64,000 bases of DNA from Bombiscardovia asteroides_K. Lineage in GTDB: Bacteria; Actinomycetota; Actinomycetes; Actinomycetales; Bifidobacteriaceae. Below the pieces are notes generated by a model. It ran no database searches, was not told the origin of the DNA, and saw only the letters and a list, made by a program, of their open reading frames with translations. This document shows positions 51,717-59,223 of the stretch, in pieces (position 1 is the first letter of the stretch; each line of letters begins with the position of its first letter). Location: positions 1,736,001 to 1,800,000 of the forward strand of contig NZ_CP181447.1 in assembly GCF_048001765.1 (NCBI RefSeq), in the 5' to 3' direction. Position numbers and translations under genes: made by a program.

Positions 51717-52712
51717 TCAGAAATCCCAGTCGTCGTCGTCCGTCTCCACGGCCTTCCCCATGACGTAGGAGGAGCCCGAACCGGAGAAGAAGTCGTGGTT
51801 CTCGTCAGCGTTGGGGCTCAGTGAGGCGATGATGGCCGGATTCACATCGGTGGTGTCAGAGGGGAAGAGGGCCGGATAGCCCAGGTTCATCAGCGCCTTG
51901 TTGCCGTTGTAACGCAGGAACTTGGTGACATCCTCAACCAGACCCACCCCGGAGTACAGGCTCTCGGTGTATTCCACCTCGTTGTCGTACAGGTCGCCCA
52001 GGAGCTCGTAGGTGTAGTCGCTCATGGCCTGGCGCTCGGAGTCGGAGACCTTGGCCAGCCCCTTCTGGTACTTGTAGCCGATGTAATAGCCGTGTACGGC
52101 CTCGTCACGGATGATCAGACGGATCAGATCGGCCGTGTTGGTCAGCTTGGCATGGCTGGAGAAGTACATGGGCAGGTAGAAGCCCGAGTAGAAGAGGAAG
52201 GACTCCAGCAGGGTGGAGGCCACCTTGCGCTTCAAGGGGTTGTCACCCTCGTAGTAGTCCAGGACGATCTGGGCCTTGCGCTGAAGGAACTCGTTGTGCT
52301 CGCTCCACTCGAAGGCGGCGTCGATCTGAGGCGTGGAGGCCAGGGTGGAGAAGATGGAGGAGTAGGACTTGGCATGGACCGACTCCATGAAGGCGATGTT
52401 GGTATAGACCGCCTCCTCATGGGGGGTCAGCGCATCCGGGATCAGGCTGACGGCGCCCACGGTCCCCTGGATGGTGTCCAGAAGGGTCAGCCCGGTGAAG
52501 ACCCGCATGGTCAGGGTGTGCTCCTCCTCACTCATGGCCTGCCAGGAGGGCAGATCATTGCTGACAGGAACCTTCTCCGGCAGCCAGAAGTTGCCGGTCA
52601 GACGGTCCCAGACCTCCAGGTCCTTCTCGTCCTCCAGACGGTTCCAGTTGATGGCGGAGACCCGGTCGATCAGCTTCAGCGGCTGCCGGGGAATGGAAAT
52701 GGGTGGGACCAT
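51717..52712 (-). CDS. nrdF: Class Ib ribonucleotide reductase R2 subunit, canonical metal ligands
   Basis: Radical-generating beta subunit, 331 aa. All expected metal ligands are seen: D79 (LLDTIQ), E110 and H113 (FMESVHAKSY), E170 (TLLESFLFYSGF), E204 and H207 (RDEAVHG). The radical tyrosine is Y117. A Mn(III)2-tyrosyl or Fe(III)2-tyrosyl cofactor activated with NrdI is expected. The C-terminal DDDDWDF peptide docks to NrdE. It lies 171 nt after nrdE with AAGGAG before the ATG; no separate NrdR box was found in that gap. Confidence 0.96.
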   Translation of the reverse strand: MVPPISIPRQPLKLIDRVSAINWNRLEDEKDLEVWDRLTGNFWLPEKVPVSNDLPSWQAMSEEEHTLTMRVFTGLTLLDTIQGTVGAVSLIPDALTPHEEAVYTNIAFMESVHAKSYSSIFSTLASTPQIDAAFEWSEHNEFLQRKAQIVLDYYEGDNPLKRKVASTLLESFLFYSGFYLPMYFSSHAKLTNTADLIRLIIRDEAVHGYYIGYKYQKGLAKVSDSERQAMSDYTYELLGDLYDNEVEYTESLYSGVGLVEDVTKFLRYNGNKALMNLGYPALFPSDTTDVNPAIIASLSPNADENHDFFSGSGSSYVMGKAVETDDDDWDF

Positions 52713-52883
52713 GGTTGATTGCTCCTTGTTGGATAGGTGTTCGACAGTGCGACGCGAATCATGACAGGACCGTCAGTCTACCGCATGGACGGACCCGACC
52801 TGTGGATGTGGATACCAAAGGGCCGGCGCCGCCATCAAAGACAGCACCGACCAGTGATTGCATATGCCTTAAGGACAGGTTCC

Positions 52884-55079
52884 TTACAGCATGCAGCTGA
52901 CGCAGCCCTCGACCTCGGTGCCCTCCAGCGCCTGCTGGCGGATCCTGATGTAGTAGAGGGTCTTGATCCCCTTGCGCCAGGCGTAGATCTGTGCCTTGTT
53001 CAGGTCACGGGTGGTGGCCGTGTCGGGGAAGAAGAGGGTCAGCGAGAGCCCCTGGTCCACATGCTGGGTGGCCTCGGCGTAGGTGTCCACGATCTTCTTC
53101 CAGCCGATCTCGTAGGCATCCTCGAAGTAGTCCAGGTTCTCGTTGGTCATGTAGGGGGCCGGGTAGTAGACGCGCCCGATCTTGCCCTCCTTGCGGATTT
53201 CGATCTTGGATGCGATCGGGTGGATGGAGCTGGTGGAGTGGTTGATGTAGGAGATGGACCCGGTCGGGGGGACGGCCTGGAGGTTCTGGTTGTAGATGCC
53301 GTCCTTGAGGATGGCAGCCTGGAGTTCCTTCCAGTCCTCAACCGTGGGGATGTGGACCTGGTACTGGTCGAAGAGGTCCTTGATCCGCTGGGTCCTGGGC
53401 TCCAGGGAACGGCTGCCCTCGGTGTACTTGTCGAAGTAGTTCCCCTGCCCTGCCGGCTTGGCATAGTCGGACTTGGCGAAGGAGGCGAAGGCCTTCCCCC
53501 GCTCCACGGCCAGGGCATGGGAGGCCCTGTAGGCATGGTAGGCCACGGTCATGAAGTACATGTCCGTGAAGTCCAGCCCCTCCTCGGATCCGTAGTGGAT
53601 GCCCTCGCGGGCCAGGAAGCCGTGGAGGTTCATCTGACCCAGGCCGATTGCATGGCCCTCGTCGTTGCCTCGCTTGATGGAGGGGACGGCCTCGATGTTG
53701 GTGTGGTCGGAGACGGAGGTCAGGGCCCGCACCGAGGTTTCGACCGTGTCGGCCAGGCCGCCGTCCATGGCCTTGGCGATGTTCAGGGACCCCAGGTTGC
53801 ATGAGATGTCGCGGCCGACATGCTCATAGTTCAGATTCTCGGAGTAGGTGCTGGGCTCCTGGACCTGCAGGATCTCCGAGCAGAGGTTGGACATGGTGAT
53901 CCGGCCGTCGATGGGGTTGGCCTTGTTGACCGTGTCTTCGAAGAGGATGTAGGGGTAGCCGGACTCGAACTGGATTTCGGCCAGGGTCATGAAGAAGTCG
54001 CGGGCGTCAATGTACTTCTTGTGAATCCGCTTGTCCTTGACCATCTCCTCGTAGTGCTCGGTAATCGAGATGTCGGCGAAGGGCTTGCCGTAGACCCGCT
54101 CCACGTCGTAGGGCGAGAAGAGGGCCATGGGCTCCTTGCGCTTGGCCAGCTCGAAGGTGATGTCGGGGATGACCACGCCCAGGGCCAGGGACTTGATGCG
54201 GATCTTCTCGTCCGCGTTCTCCCGCTTGGTATCCAGGAAGCGCATGATGTCAGGATGGTGGGCCGACAGGTAGACGGCGCCGGCACCCTGGCGGGCACCC
54301 AGCTGGTTGGCATAGGAGAAGGAATCCTCCAGGAGCTTCATGACCGGAACCACGCCGCTGGATTGGTTCTCGATGTGCTTGATGGGCGCGCCCATCTCAC
54401 GCAGGTTGCTGAGCAGCAGGGCCACGCCGCCGCCCCTCTTGGACAGCTGCAGGGCAGCGTTGACACCGCGGGAGATGGACTCCATGTTGTCTTCGATGCG
54501 AACCAGGAAGCAGGAGACCGGCTCGCCGCGCTGGGCCTTGCCCAGGTTCAGGAAGGTTGGGGTGGCGGGCTGGAAGCGTCCGGAGATGATCTCATCCGTG
54601 TACTCCATGGCGGCCTGCTCGTCCCCGTCGGCCAGCTCCAGGGCCACGGCCACGCAGCGCTGGGGGAAGTCCTCCAGGTAACGCTTGCCGTCAAAGGTCT
54701 TCAGCGCGTAGGAGGTGTAGAACTTGAAGGCGCCCAGGAAGGTCTCGAACTCGAAGCCGCTCTCGGCTGCATGCTTGTAGATCCTATCCAGGAACTCAGG
54801 GGTGTAACGCTCGAAGACCTTCCGGTCATAGTACTCATGGTCCAGAAGGTAGGCGATCCTCTCGGCCGTGGAGGGGAAGGTCATGGTGTTGGGCCCCACG
54901 TGCCGGTCCATGTACTGGCGCTCGGCCTCGTGGTCCTTGTCGAACTGAATCCTGCCGTCCTTGTCGTACAGGTTCAGCATGGCGTTCAGGGCATGGTAGT
55001 CGTGAGCCGGATCGAAGGTCTCCTCATCCTCGGATGCGGTCCTATCCAGGGCCAGGGACGTGTCCTCGTTTGCTCCCAT
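52884..55079 (-). CDS. nrdE: Class Ib ribonucleotide reductase R1 subunit
   Basis: Catalytic alpha subunit reducing nucleoside diphosphates to dNDPs. 731 aa from the ATG at 55077-55079, with AAAGGA six bases upstream; an ATG 15 nt further up covers that site. Seen are QPATPTFLNLGKAQRGEPVSCF with an active-site Cys, the SNLCSEIL region, ISCNLGSLNIAKAMD, VPPTGSISYINHSTSSIHP, and the C-terminal redox pair CVSC. Lacks the N-terminal ATP-cone, as expected for NrdE. The only R1 in the window, so it may serve both R2 proteins. No nrdH glutaredoxin gene is adjacent. Confidence 0.97.
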   Translation of the reverse strand: MGANEDTSLALDRTASEDEETFDPAHDYHALNAMLNLYDKDGRIQFDKDHEAERQYMDRHVGPNTMTFPSTAERIAYLLDHEYYDRKVFERYTPEFLDRIYKHAAESGFEFETFLGAFKFYTSYALKTFDGKRYLEDFPQRCVAVALELADGDEQAAMEYTDEIISGRFQPATPTFLNLGKAQRGEPVSCFLVRIEDNMESISRGVNAALQLSKRGGGVALLLSNLREMGAPIKHIENQSSGVVPVMKLLEDSFSYANQLGARQGAGAVYLSAHHPDIMRFLDTKRENADEKIRIKSLALGVVIPDITFELAKRKEPMALFSPYDVERVYGKPFADISITEHYEEMVKDKRIHKKYIDARDFFMTLAEIQFESGYPYILFEDTVNKANPIDGRITMSNLCSEILQVQEPSTYSENLNYEHVGRDISCNLGSLNIAKAMDGGLADTVETSVRALTSVSDHTNIEAVPSIKRGNDEGHAIGLGQMNLHGFLAREGIHYGSEEGLDFTDMYFMTVAYHAYRASHALAVERGKAFASFAKSDYAKPAGQGNYFDKYTEGSRSLEPRTQRIKDLFDQYQVHIPTVEDWKELQAAILKDGIYNQNLQAVPPTGSISYINHSTSSIHPIASKIEIRKEGKIGRVYYPAPYMTNENLDYFEDAYEIGWKKIVDTYAEATQHVDQGLSLTLFFPDTATTRDLNKAQIYAWRKGIKTLYYIRIRQQALEGTEVEGCVSCML

Positions 55080-55130
55080 CAGGTGTCCTTTCATGAATAT
55101 GACGATGATGATACGTGTAATGAAATCGGC

Positions 55131-55628
55131 TCAGGACTCGGGGTGGTTGCGGAAGAAATCCACGACCCCACGGCGGACCTTCTCCTGGTCCTCCTTGGTG
55201 CCCATGAGCTCGAAATAGTAGAGGAAGGGCACATTGCACTTGCGGGAGATGATGTCACCCGCCATGCAGAAGGCCTCCCCGAAGTTGGTGTTGCCCGAGG
55301 CGATGACCCCGCGGATGCCGGCCCTGTTGGCCGGATCGTTCAGGAAGCGCTTGATCTGCGGCATGACCGCCTTCTTGGCTGACCCTCCCCCATAGGTGGG
55401 GACGATCAGGATGTAGGGCTGCCGAACGTTGAGCGGCGGATCCTTGGGCCTCAGAGGGATGCGGAAGACGTCAATCCCCTCGTCATCCAAATGGCAGTTG
55501 GCAATGAACCGGGCGGTGTTGCGCGAGGCCGATGAAAAGTAGACCACGGCCCCCAGGCGCTGACCCTGGGCGGCGAACTCGGGAGCACTGAGCTCCGAAT
55601 CAGTTCCGGCGGTCTGCTGTTGCTCCAT
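55131..55628 (-). CDS. nrdI: NrdI flavodoxin (paired with nrdE)
   Basis: 165-aa flavodoxin that supplies oxidant for R2 cofactor assembly. VYFSSASRNTARFIANC (FMN phosphate loop), IVPTYGGGSAKKAVMPQ and IASGNTNFGEAFCMAGD are family signatures. AGGAGG precedes the ATG. An N-terminal 20-residue acidic extension is present. 51 nt before nrdE and downstream of an NrdR box pair. Confidence 0.95.
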   Translation of the reverse strand: MEQQQTAGTDSELSAPEFAAQGQRLGAVVYFSSASRNTARFIANCHLDDEGIDVFRIPLRPKDPPLNVRQPYILIVPTYGGGSAKKAVMPQIKRFLNDPANRAGIRGVIASGNTNFGEAFCMAGDIISRKCNVPFLYYFELMGTKEDQEKVRRGVVDFFRNHPES

Positions 55629-55721
55629 GCTTCCTCCTGATCAGGCCATCCAGAGCCTGTCTTGACGGTGATGTCCGCCCAGAGGACGGACCGATCAGAA
55701 CCCGCCCAGCGCGAGCCTGAA

Positions 55722-55769
55722 CTACTATATGTGCTATTTATATTGAAAACGGTGAGCATATATAGGGTT
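55722..55769 (-). promoter_or_regulatory. NrdR operator (two boxes) before nrdI-nrdE
   Basis: CTACTATATGTGCTAT (55722-55737) and GAGCATATATAGGGTT (55754-55769) each resemble the NrdR box ACACTATATATAGTGT. Box starts are 32 bp apart, three helical turns, the standard geometry for NrdR binding. Predicts repression when dATP/ATP-loaded NrdR is active. Confidence 0.75.
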
Positions 55770-55803
55770 TTCTGTGCCCAATATCACACCGGTTCCAACT
55801 CGC

Positions 55804-56868
55804 CTAGAAGTCCCAGTCGTCGTCGTCCGTGGACTCGGAGTGCCCCATGACGTAGGAGGAGCCCGAACCCGAGAAGAAATCATGATTCTCGTTGGCCGAT
55901 GGCGACAGGGCCGCCAGGATCTCCGAACTGACATCGGTCTGGTCGGCTGCGAACCGGGCCGGGTAGCCCAGGTTCATCAGCGCCTTGTTGGCATTGTAGC
56001 GAACGAAGGCGAAGACGTCCTCGACAAAGGGGAAGCCCTCATAAATCTGCCCCGAGTAGACCATCTCCAAATCATAGAGCTTGTCCAGCAAATCGTTGGT
56101 GAACTTCTCCAGCATGGCCTGGTCGGCCTGGGTCCTCTCCTCCAGACCCCGCTGATACTTGTAGCCCGAGTAATAGCCGTGGATGGCCTTGTCGCGCAGG
56201 ATCAGCCGAATCATGTCGGCCGTGTTCATCAGCTTGGCACGGCTGGAGAAGTAGAGGGGCAGATAGAAGCCAGCGTAGAGCATGAGGGAAGAGAGCATGG
56301 TGGAGGCCACCTTGCGCTTCAAGGGATCCTCGCTGACATACTCGTGCAGGACCGTGTGGACGCGCTCCTGGAGGACGTCGTTGGCCACGGCCCAACGGTA
56401 GGCCTTGTCGATCTCCTCGCTGGAGCAGAGGGTTGAGAAGACCGAGGAGTAGGAGCGGGCGTGAACCGACTGCATGAAGGCGATGTTGGTGTAGATGGCC
56501 TGCTCTTGCTCGGTGCGGGCGTGATCGATCTGCACCAGCTCGCCGATGGTGGCCTGGGTGGTGTCCAGCATGGTCAGTCCGGTAAAGACGCGGACCGTGG
56601 TCTGGCGCTCATGATCGGTCAGTGTGTTCCAGGAGGGTATGTCGTTGGACAGGGGCACCTTCTCGGGCAGCCAGAAGTTGGAGACCAGGCGGTTCCAGAC
56701 CTCCAGATCCTTCTCATCGGTGATCTTGTTCCAGTTGACCGGGCGAATCCTGGCCTCAGGAGTGACACGGTACTGGGGCGGAGTGATGGATTGGCGCATC
56801 ATCTCGTCGTCGGCATAGACGCCGGCCTCTGACTTGGTGCTTTCTTGCGTGCTTTCCTGCTGGCTCAT
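55804..56868 (-). CDS. Class Ie-type R2 subunit with QSK substitutions (metal-free NrdF)
   Basis: 354 aa, aligned easily with the NrdF at 51717-52712 over its whole length. The three glutamate metal ligands are replaced: Gln133 (FMQSVHARSY), Ser193 (TMLSSLMLYAGF) and Lys227 (RDKAIHG). D102, H136, H230 and the radical Tyr140 are kept. I checked the three codons on the DNA. This QSK pattern defines one of the two variants of class Ie R2, in which the tyrosine is oxidised to a stable DOPA radical without metal, with NrdI help. The C-terminal DDDDWDF NrdE-docking tail is retained. Its ATG overlaps the preceding nrdI by 4 nt. A 40-residue N-terminal lead is longer than in the canonical copy. Confidence 0.93.
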   Translation of the reverse strand: MSQQESTQESTKSEAGVYADDEMMRQSITPPQYRVTPEARIRPVNWNKITDEKDLEVWNRLVSNFWLPEKVPLSNDIPSWNTLTDHERQTTVRVFTGLTMLDTTQATIGELVQIDHARTEQEQAIYTNIAFMQSVHARSYSSVFSTLCSSEEIDKAYRWAVANDVLQERVHTVLHEYVSEDPLKRKVASTMLSSLMLYAGFYLPLYFSSRAKLMNTADMIRLILRDKAIHGYYSGYKYQRGLEERTQADQAMLEKFTNDLLDKLYDLEMVYSGQIYEGFPFVEDVFAFVRYNANKALMNLGYPARFAADQTDVSSEILAALSPSANENHDFFSGSGSSYVMGHSESTDDDDWDF

Positions 56869-57353
56869 GACAAAACCGCCTTTCGTGAATCAGTCGACTG
56901 CTGCTGGAGCTGCACTCCCATACCGGCCAGAATGGCCCTGACCGCTTGAACGTCCTCCGAGGTGCCCAGCAGCTCGAAGCGATAGAGCTCAGGGACGCCG
57001 CATCGACGGGCTATCAGCGGGCCGGCCGCGCAATAGGCACTGCCGAAGTTTCGGTTGCCAGAGGTGACGACCCCGCGGATCAGTCTGCGGTTGACCGGAT
57101 TGTTCAGGAAGTGGATGACCTGCTTGGGCACGGCTCCCTTGGCTGACCCACCGCCATAGGTGGGCACCAGCAGAAGGTAGGGCGCATCCATAACGGGCAT
57201 GGGCCGGCGCCGTTCATACAGGGGGATGCGGATGGGCTCCTCCACCCCCAGCCGCTGCACAAAGCGATGGGTGTTGTTGGAGACGCTGGAGAAATACACC
57301 AGCTTGGAGGCGCCATCGGGAGGATCGTGCCGATCCACATCTGCTGAGGACAT
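56865..57353 (-). CDS. nrdI: NrdI flavodoxin (paired with class Ie R2)
   Basis: 162 aa from the ATG at 57351-57353; GGAG lies 11 nt upstream. Motifs VYFSSVSNNTHRFVQRLG, LVPTYGGGSAKGAVPKQ and VTSGNRNFGSAYCAAGP. A longer frame to 57413 would run across the NrdR operator and was rejected. Overlaps the QSK R2 gene by 4 nt, which supports a dedicated activase partnership. Confidence 0.93.
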   Translation of the reverse strand: MSSADVDRHDPPDGASKLVYFSSVSNNTHRFVQRLGVEEPIRIPLYERRRPMPVMDAPYLLLVPTYGGGSAKGAVPKQVIHFLNNPVNRRLIRGVVTSGNRNFGSAYCAAGPLIARRCGVPELYRFELLGTSEDVQAVRAILAGMGVQLQQQSTDSRKAVLS

Positions 57354-57375
57354 AGTGACTGCTGCTCCTTGGTAA

Positions 57376-57423
57376 ACACTATATATTGGATAGACTTGGC
57401 CAGCCAACCACAATATATAGGTT
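57376..57423 (-). promoter_or_regulatory. NrdR operator (two boxes) before the class Ie unit
   Basis: ACACTATATATTGGAT (57376-57391) and CCACAATATATAGGTT (57408-57423), starts 32 bp apart, both close to the NrdR consensus. Same geometry as the operator at 55722-55769. Confidence 0.8.
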
Positions 57424-57531
57424 TATCCAAGACGACACAAGTTCACGCAAGCAAAACCGCCCCCGCTGTGAGATTCCATACAAGGACGGAGACGGCAATC
57501 AAATGCTTTTACGCTCGAGCCGGCGCAACCT

Positions 57532-58641
57532 TCAGTCGGAGGTCGAGTCCTGGGGTAAACCCTCTCGACGCAGGGCGGCACAAACCTCCAGAACCCGGTC
57601 GTTGGCCTCCCGCTCCCCCACCGTGATGCGAATGCCCTCGCCAGGGAAGGTCCTGACCGACAGGCCGGCATCGCGGAAACGCCGATCAGCATGCGCTGCG
57701 GCCTCGCCCAGAGGCAGCCAGTAGTAGTTGGCCCTAGGCTGAGGAATCTTCCACCCCTGATCCTGCAAACCAGCCAGGATTCTGGCCCGTTCCTGCTTGA
57801 GCGCCTGGACCCGTTCGGCCAGTCGATCCTGTGCGTCCAGGCTGGCCATTGCTGCCGTCTGGGCCACATCGGTGACGCCGAAGGGCAGGGCCACCTTGTT
57901 CATGCCGGCAATGATCGGCTCGGCAGCCACGGCGTATCCAATCCGCAGACCCGCCAGCCCGTAGGCCTTGGAGAAGGTCCGGGCCACTATCACATTGGGA
58001 TGCTCCCGCATGAGCGACAATCCGTCGGCTCGATCGGGGTCGTCGTTGAACTGTATGTAGGCCTCGTCAAAGAGCACCGGCAGGTCGGCGGGCAGAGCCT
58101 GTAGCAGACGTTCGGCCTGGTCGTGGTCGACATTGGTCGCAGTCGGATTATTGGGATTGTTGACAATGACCAGTTTGGTGTGGTCGTTGACTGCGGCGAT
58201 CATGGTTTCGATGTCATGCCGCCCCTGCTTATCCAGGGGCACCGGCACCCCGGTGGCACCAGCCATGGTGACGATGATGGGATAGGCCTCGAAACTACGC
58301 CAGGGATAGACCACCTGGTCGCCATGACCGGCCACCAGGTCAACCAGCTGGGTGATGACCTCAGTGGACCCGCATCCCAGCTGGATGCATGCTGGATCCA
58401 CCCCGTGCAGCTGGGCCAGCCGCTCTACCAGAAGGGCGCCACTCATGTCCGGATAACGGTTCAGATGACCCAGGGCCTGCTCCGAGACGGTCTGAACCAC
58501 GCCTGGCAGGGGCGGGTAGGGGTTCTCGTTGCTGGAGATCTTGTAGCTGGTCAACCCGGGAACGGCTGGTGCCGGGCTACCCTGCCGGTATCCGGGAAGG
58601 GAATCAATGCTGGCGCGATGACGATAGTACATGAGCACCAT
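57532..58641 (-). CDS. hisC: Histidinol-phosphate/aromatic aminotransferase
   Basis: 369-aa fold-type I PLP aminotransferase of the HisC family. SSNENPYPPLPGV, CGSTEVITQLVDLV, VNNPNNPTATNV, VLFDEAYIQF and the PLP-lysine motif ARTFSKAYGLAGLRIGYA. It stands alone, not in a his operon, so it may be the aromatic amino acid aminotransferase (Pat) that actinobacteria encode separately; the sequence does not settle it. Confidence 0.82.
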   Translation of the reverse strand: MVLMYYRHRASIDSLPGYRQGSPAPAVPGLTSYKISSNENPYPPLPGVVQTVSEQALGHLNRYPDMSGALLVERLAQLHGVDPACIQLGCGSTEVITQLVDLVAGHGDQVVYPWRSFEAYPIIVTMAGATGVPVPLDKQGRHDIETMIAAVNDHTKLVIVNNPNNPTATNVDHDQAERLLQALPADLPVLFDEAYIQFNDDPDRADGLSLMREHPNVIVARTFSKAYGLAGLRIGYAVAAEPIIAGMNKVALPFGVTDVAQTAAMASLDAQDRLAERVQALKQERARILAGLQDQGWKIPQPRANYYWLPLGEAAAHADRRFRDAGLSVRTFPGEGIRITVGEREANDRVLEVCAALRREGLPQDSTSD

Positions 58642-58700
58642 GCTAGTGGCCGCTATATGTCCCTGACGTGTTTGTTCCGTTGGACGGTACTGACGAGACG

Positions 58701-58737
58701 CAAATGGCCCCTGGTCCTTCCGCAGGACCAGGGGCCA
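58701..58737 (-). terminator. Terminator of groES
   Basis: Perfect 13-bp stem (58725-58737 with 58705-58717, TGGCCCCTGGTCC and complement), 7-nt loop, then TTTGCG on the minus strand. Confidence 0.8.
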
Positions 58738-58751
58738 CTATCACCGCTTCT

Positions 58752-59045
58752 TTACTTGAGGATGGCCAGAACGTCGCGCGCGGACACGATCAGGTAGTCC
58801 TCGCCGCCGTAGTTGACCTCGGTGCCGCCATACTTGGAGTACAGAACCTTGTCGCCAACCTTGACATCCATGGGGATGCGCTCGCCCTTGTCGTCACGAC
58901 GGCCGGGGCCTGCCGCCAGCACCTCGCCCTGCTGGGGCTTCTCCTTGGCGGTATCTGGAATGACCAGCCCGGAAGCGGTCTTGGTCTCCGCCTCAGCCTG
59001 CTTGATGACGATCTTGTCTTCCAACGGTGTGAGTGAAATCGACAC
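58752..59045 (-). CDS. groES: Co-chaperonin GroES
   Basis: 97-aa lid of the GroEL chamber. Starts with GTG at 59043-59045, six nt after AGGAGG; a longer frame to 59129 was rejected. Shows SISLTPLEDKIVIKQAEAE, the mobile loop TASGLVIPDTAKEKPQQG, and GDKVLYSKYGGTEVNYGGE. Monocistronic; no groEL is adjacent, as is usual in bifidobacteria. Confidence 0.97.
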   Translation of the reverse strand: MSISLTPLEDKIVIKQAEAETKTASGLVIPDTAKEKPQQGEVLAAGPGRRDDKGERIPMDVKVGDKVLYSKYGGTEVNYGGEDYLIVSARDVLAILK

Positions 59046-59147
59046 TGTGGACCTCCTACATCTTGTGAGAACAGCCAATGAACCCACGCCGGAACGTCGA
59101 TGAGAGGCTGACGAACACTCACCACGCATTCCTTTGCGCTACAAGTC

Positions 59148-59176
59148 ATAGTAGCGCGAAATTAGCACTCTGCCAA
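59148..59176 (-). promoter_or_regulatory. groES promoter
   Basis: -35 TTGGCA (59176-59171), 17-nt spacer, -10 TACTAT (59153-59148), minus strand. The -35 and spacer lie within the CIRCE element. Confidence 0.75.
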
Positions 59177-59188
59177 CTTGAGTGCTAA
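59162..59188 (-). promoter_or_regulatory. CIRCE element (HrcA operator)
   Basis: Perfect TTAGCACTC-N9-GAGTGCTAA inverted repeat. It overlaps the groES promoter, so HrcA should block transcription until heat shock. Confidence 0.97.
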
Positions 59189-59223
59189 CGCTGGTGGTGA
59201 AAGATGACTTGCCGATTGGCCCC

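Noticed and set aside
53820..55382. A 520-aa plus-strand frame
   Set aside because: Antisense shadow of nrdE and nrdI; Val/Leu/Gly/Asp-rich and without motifs.
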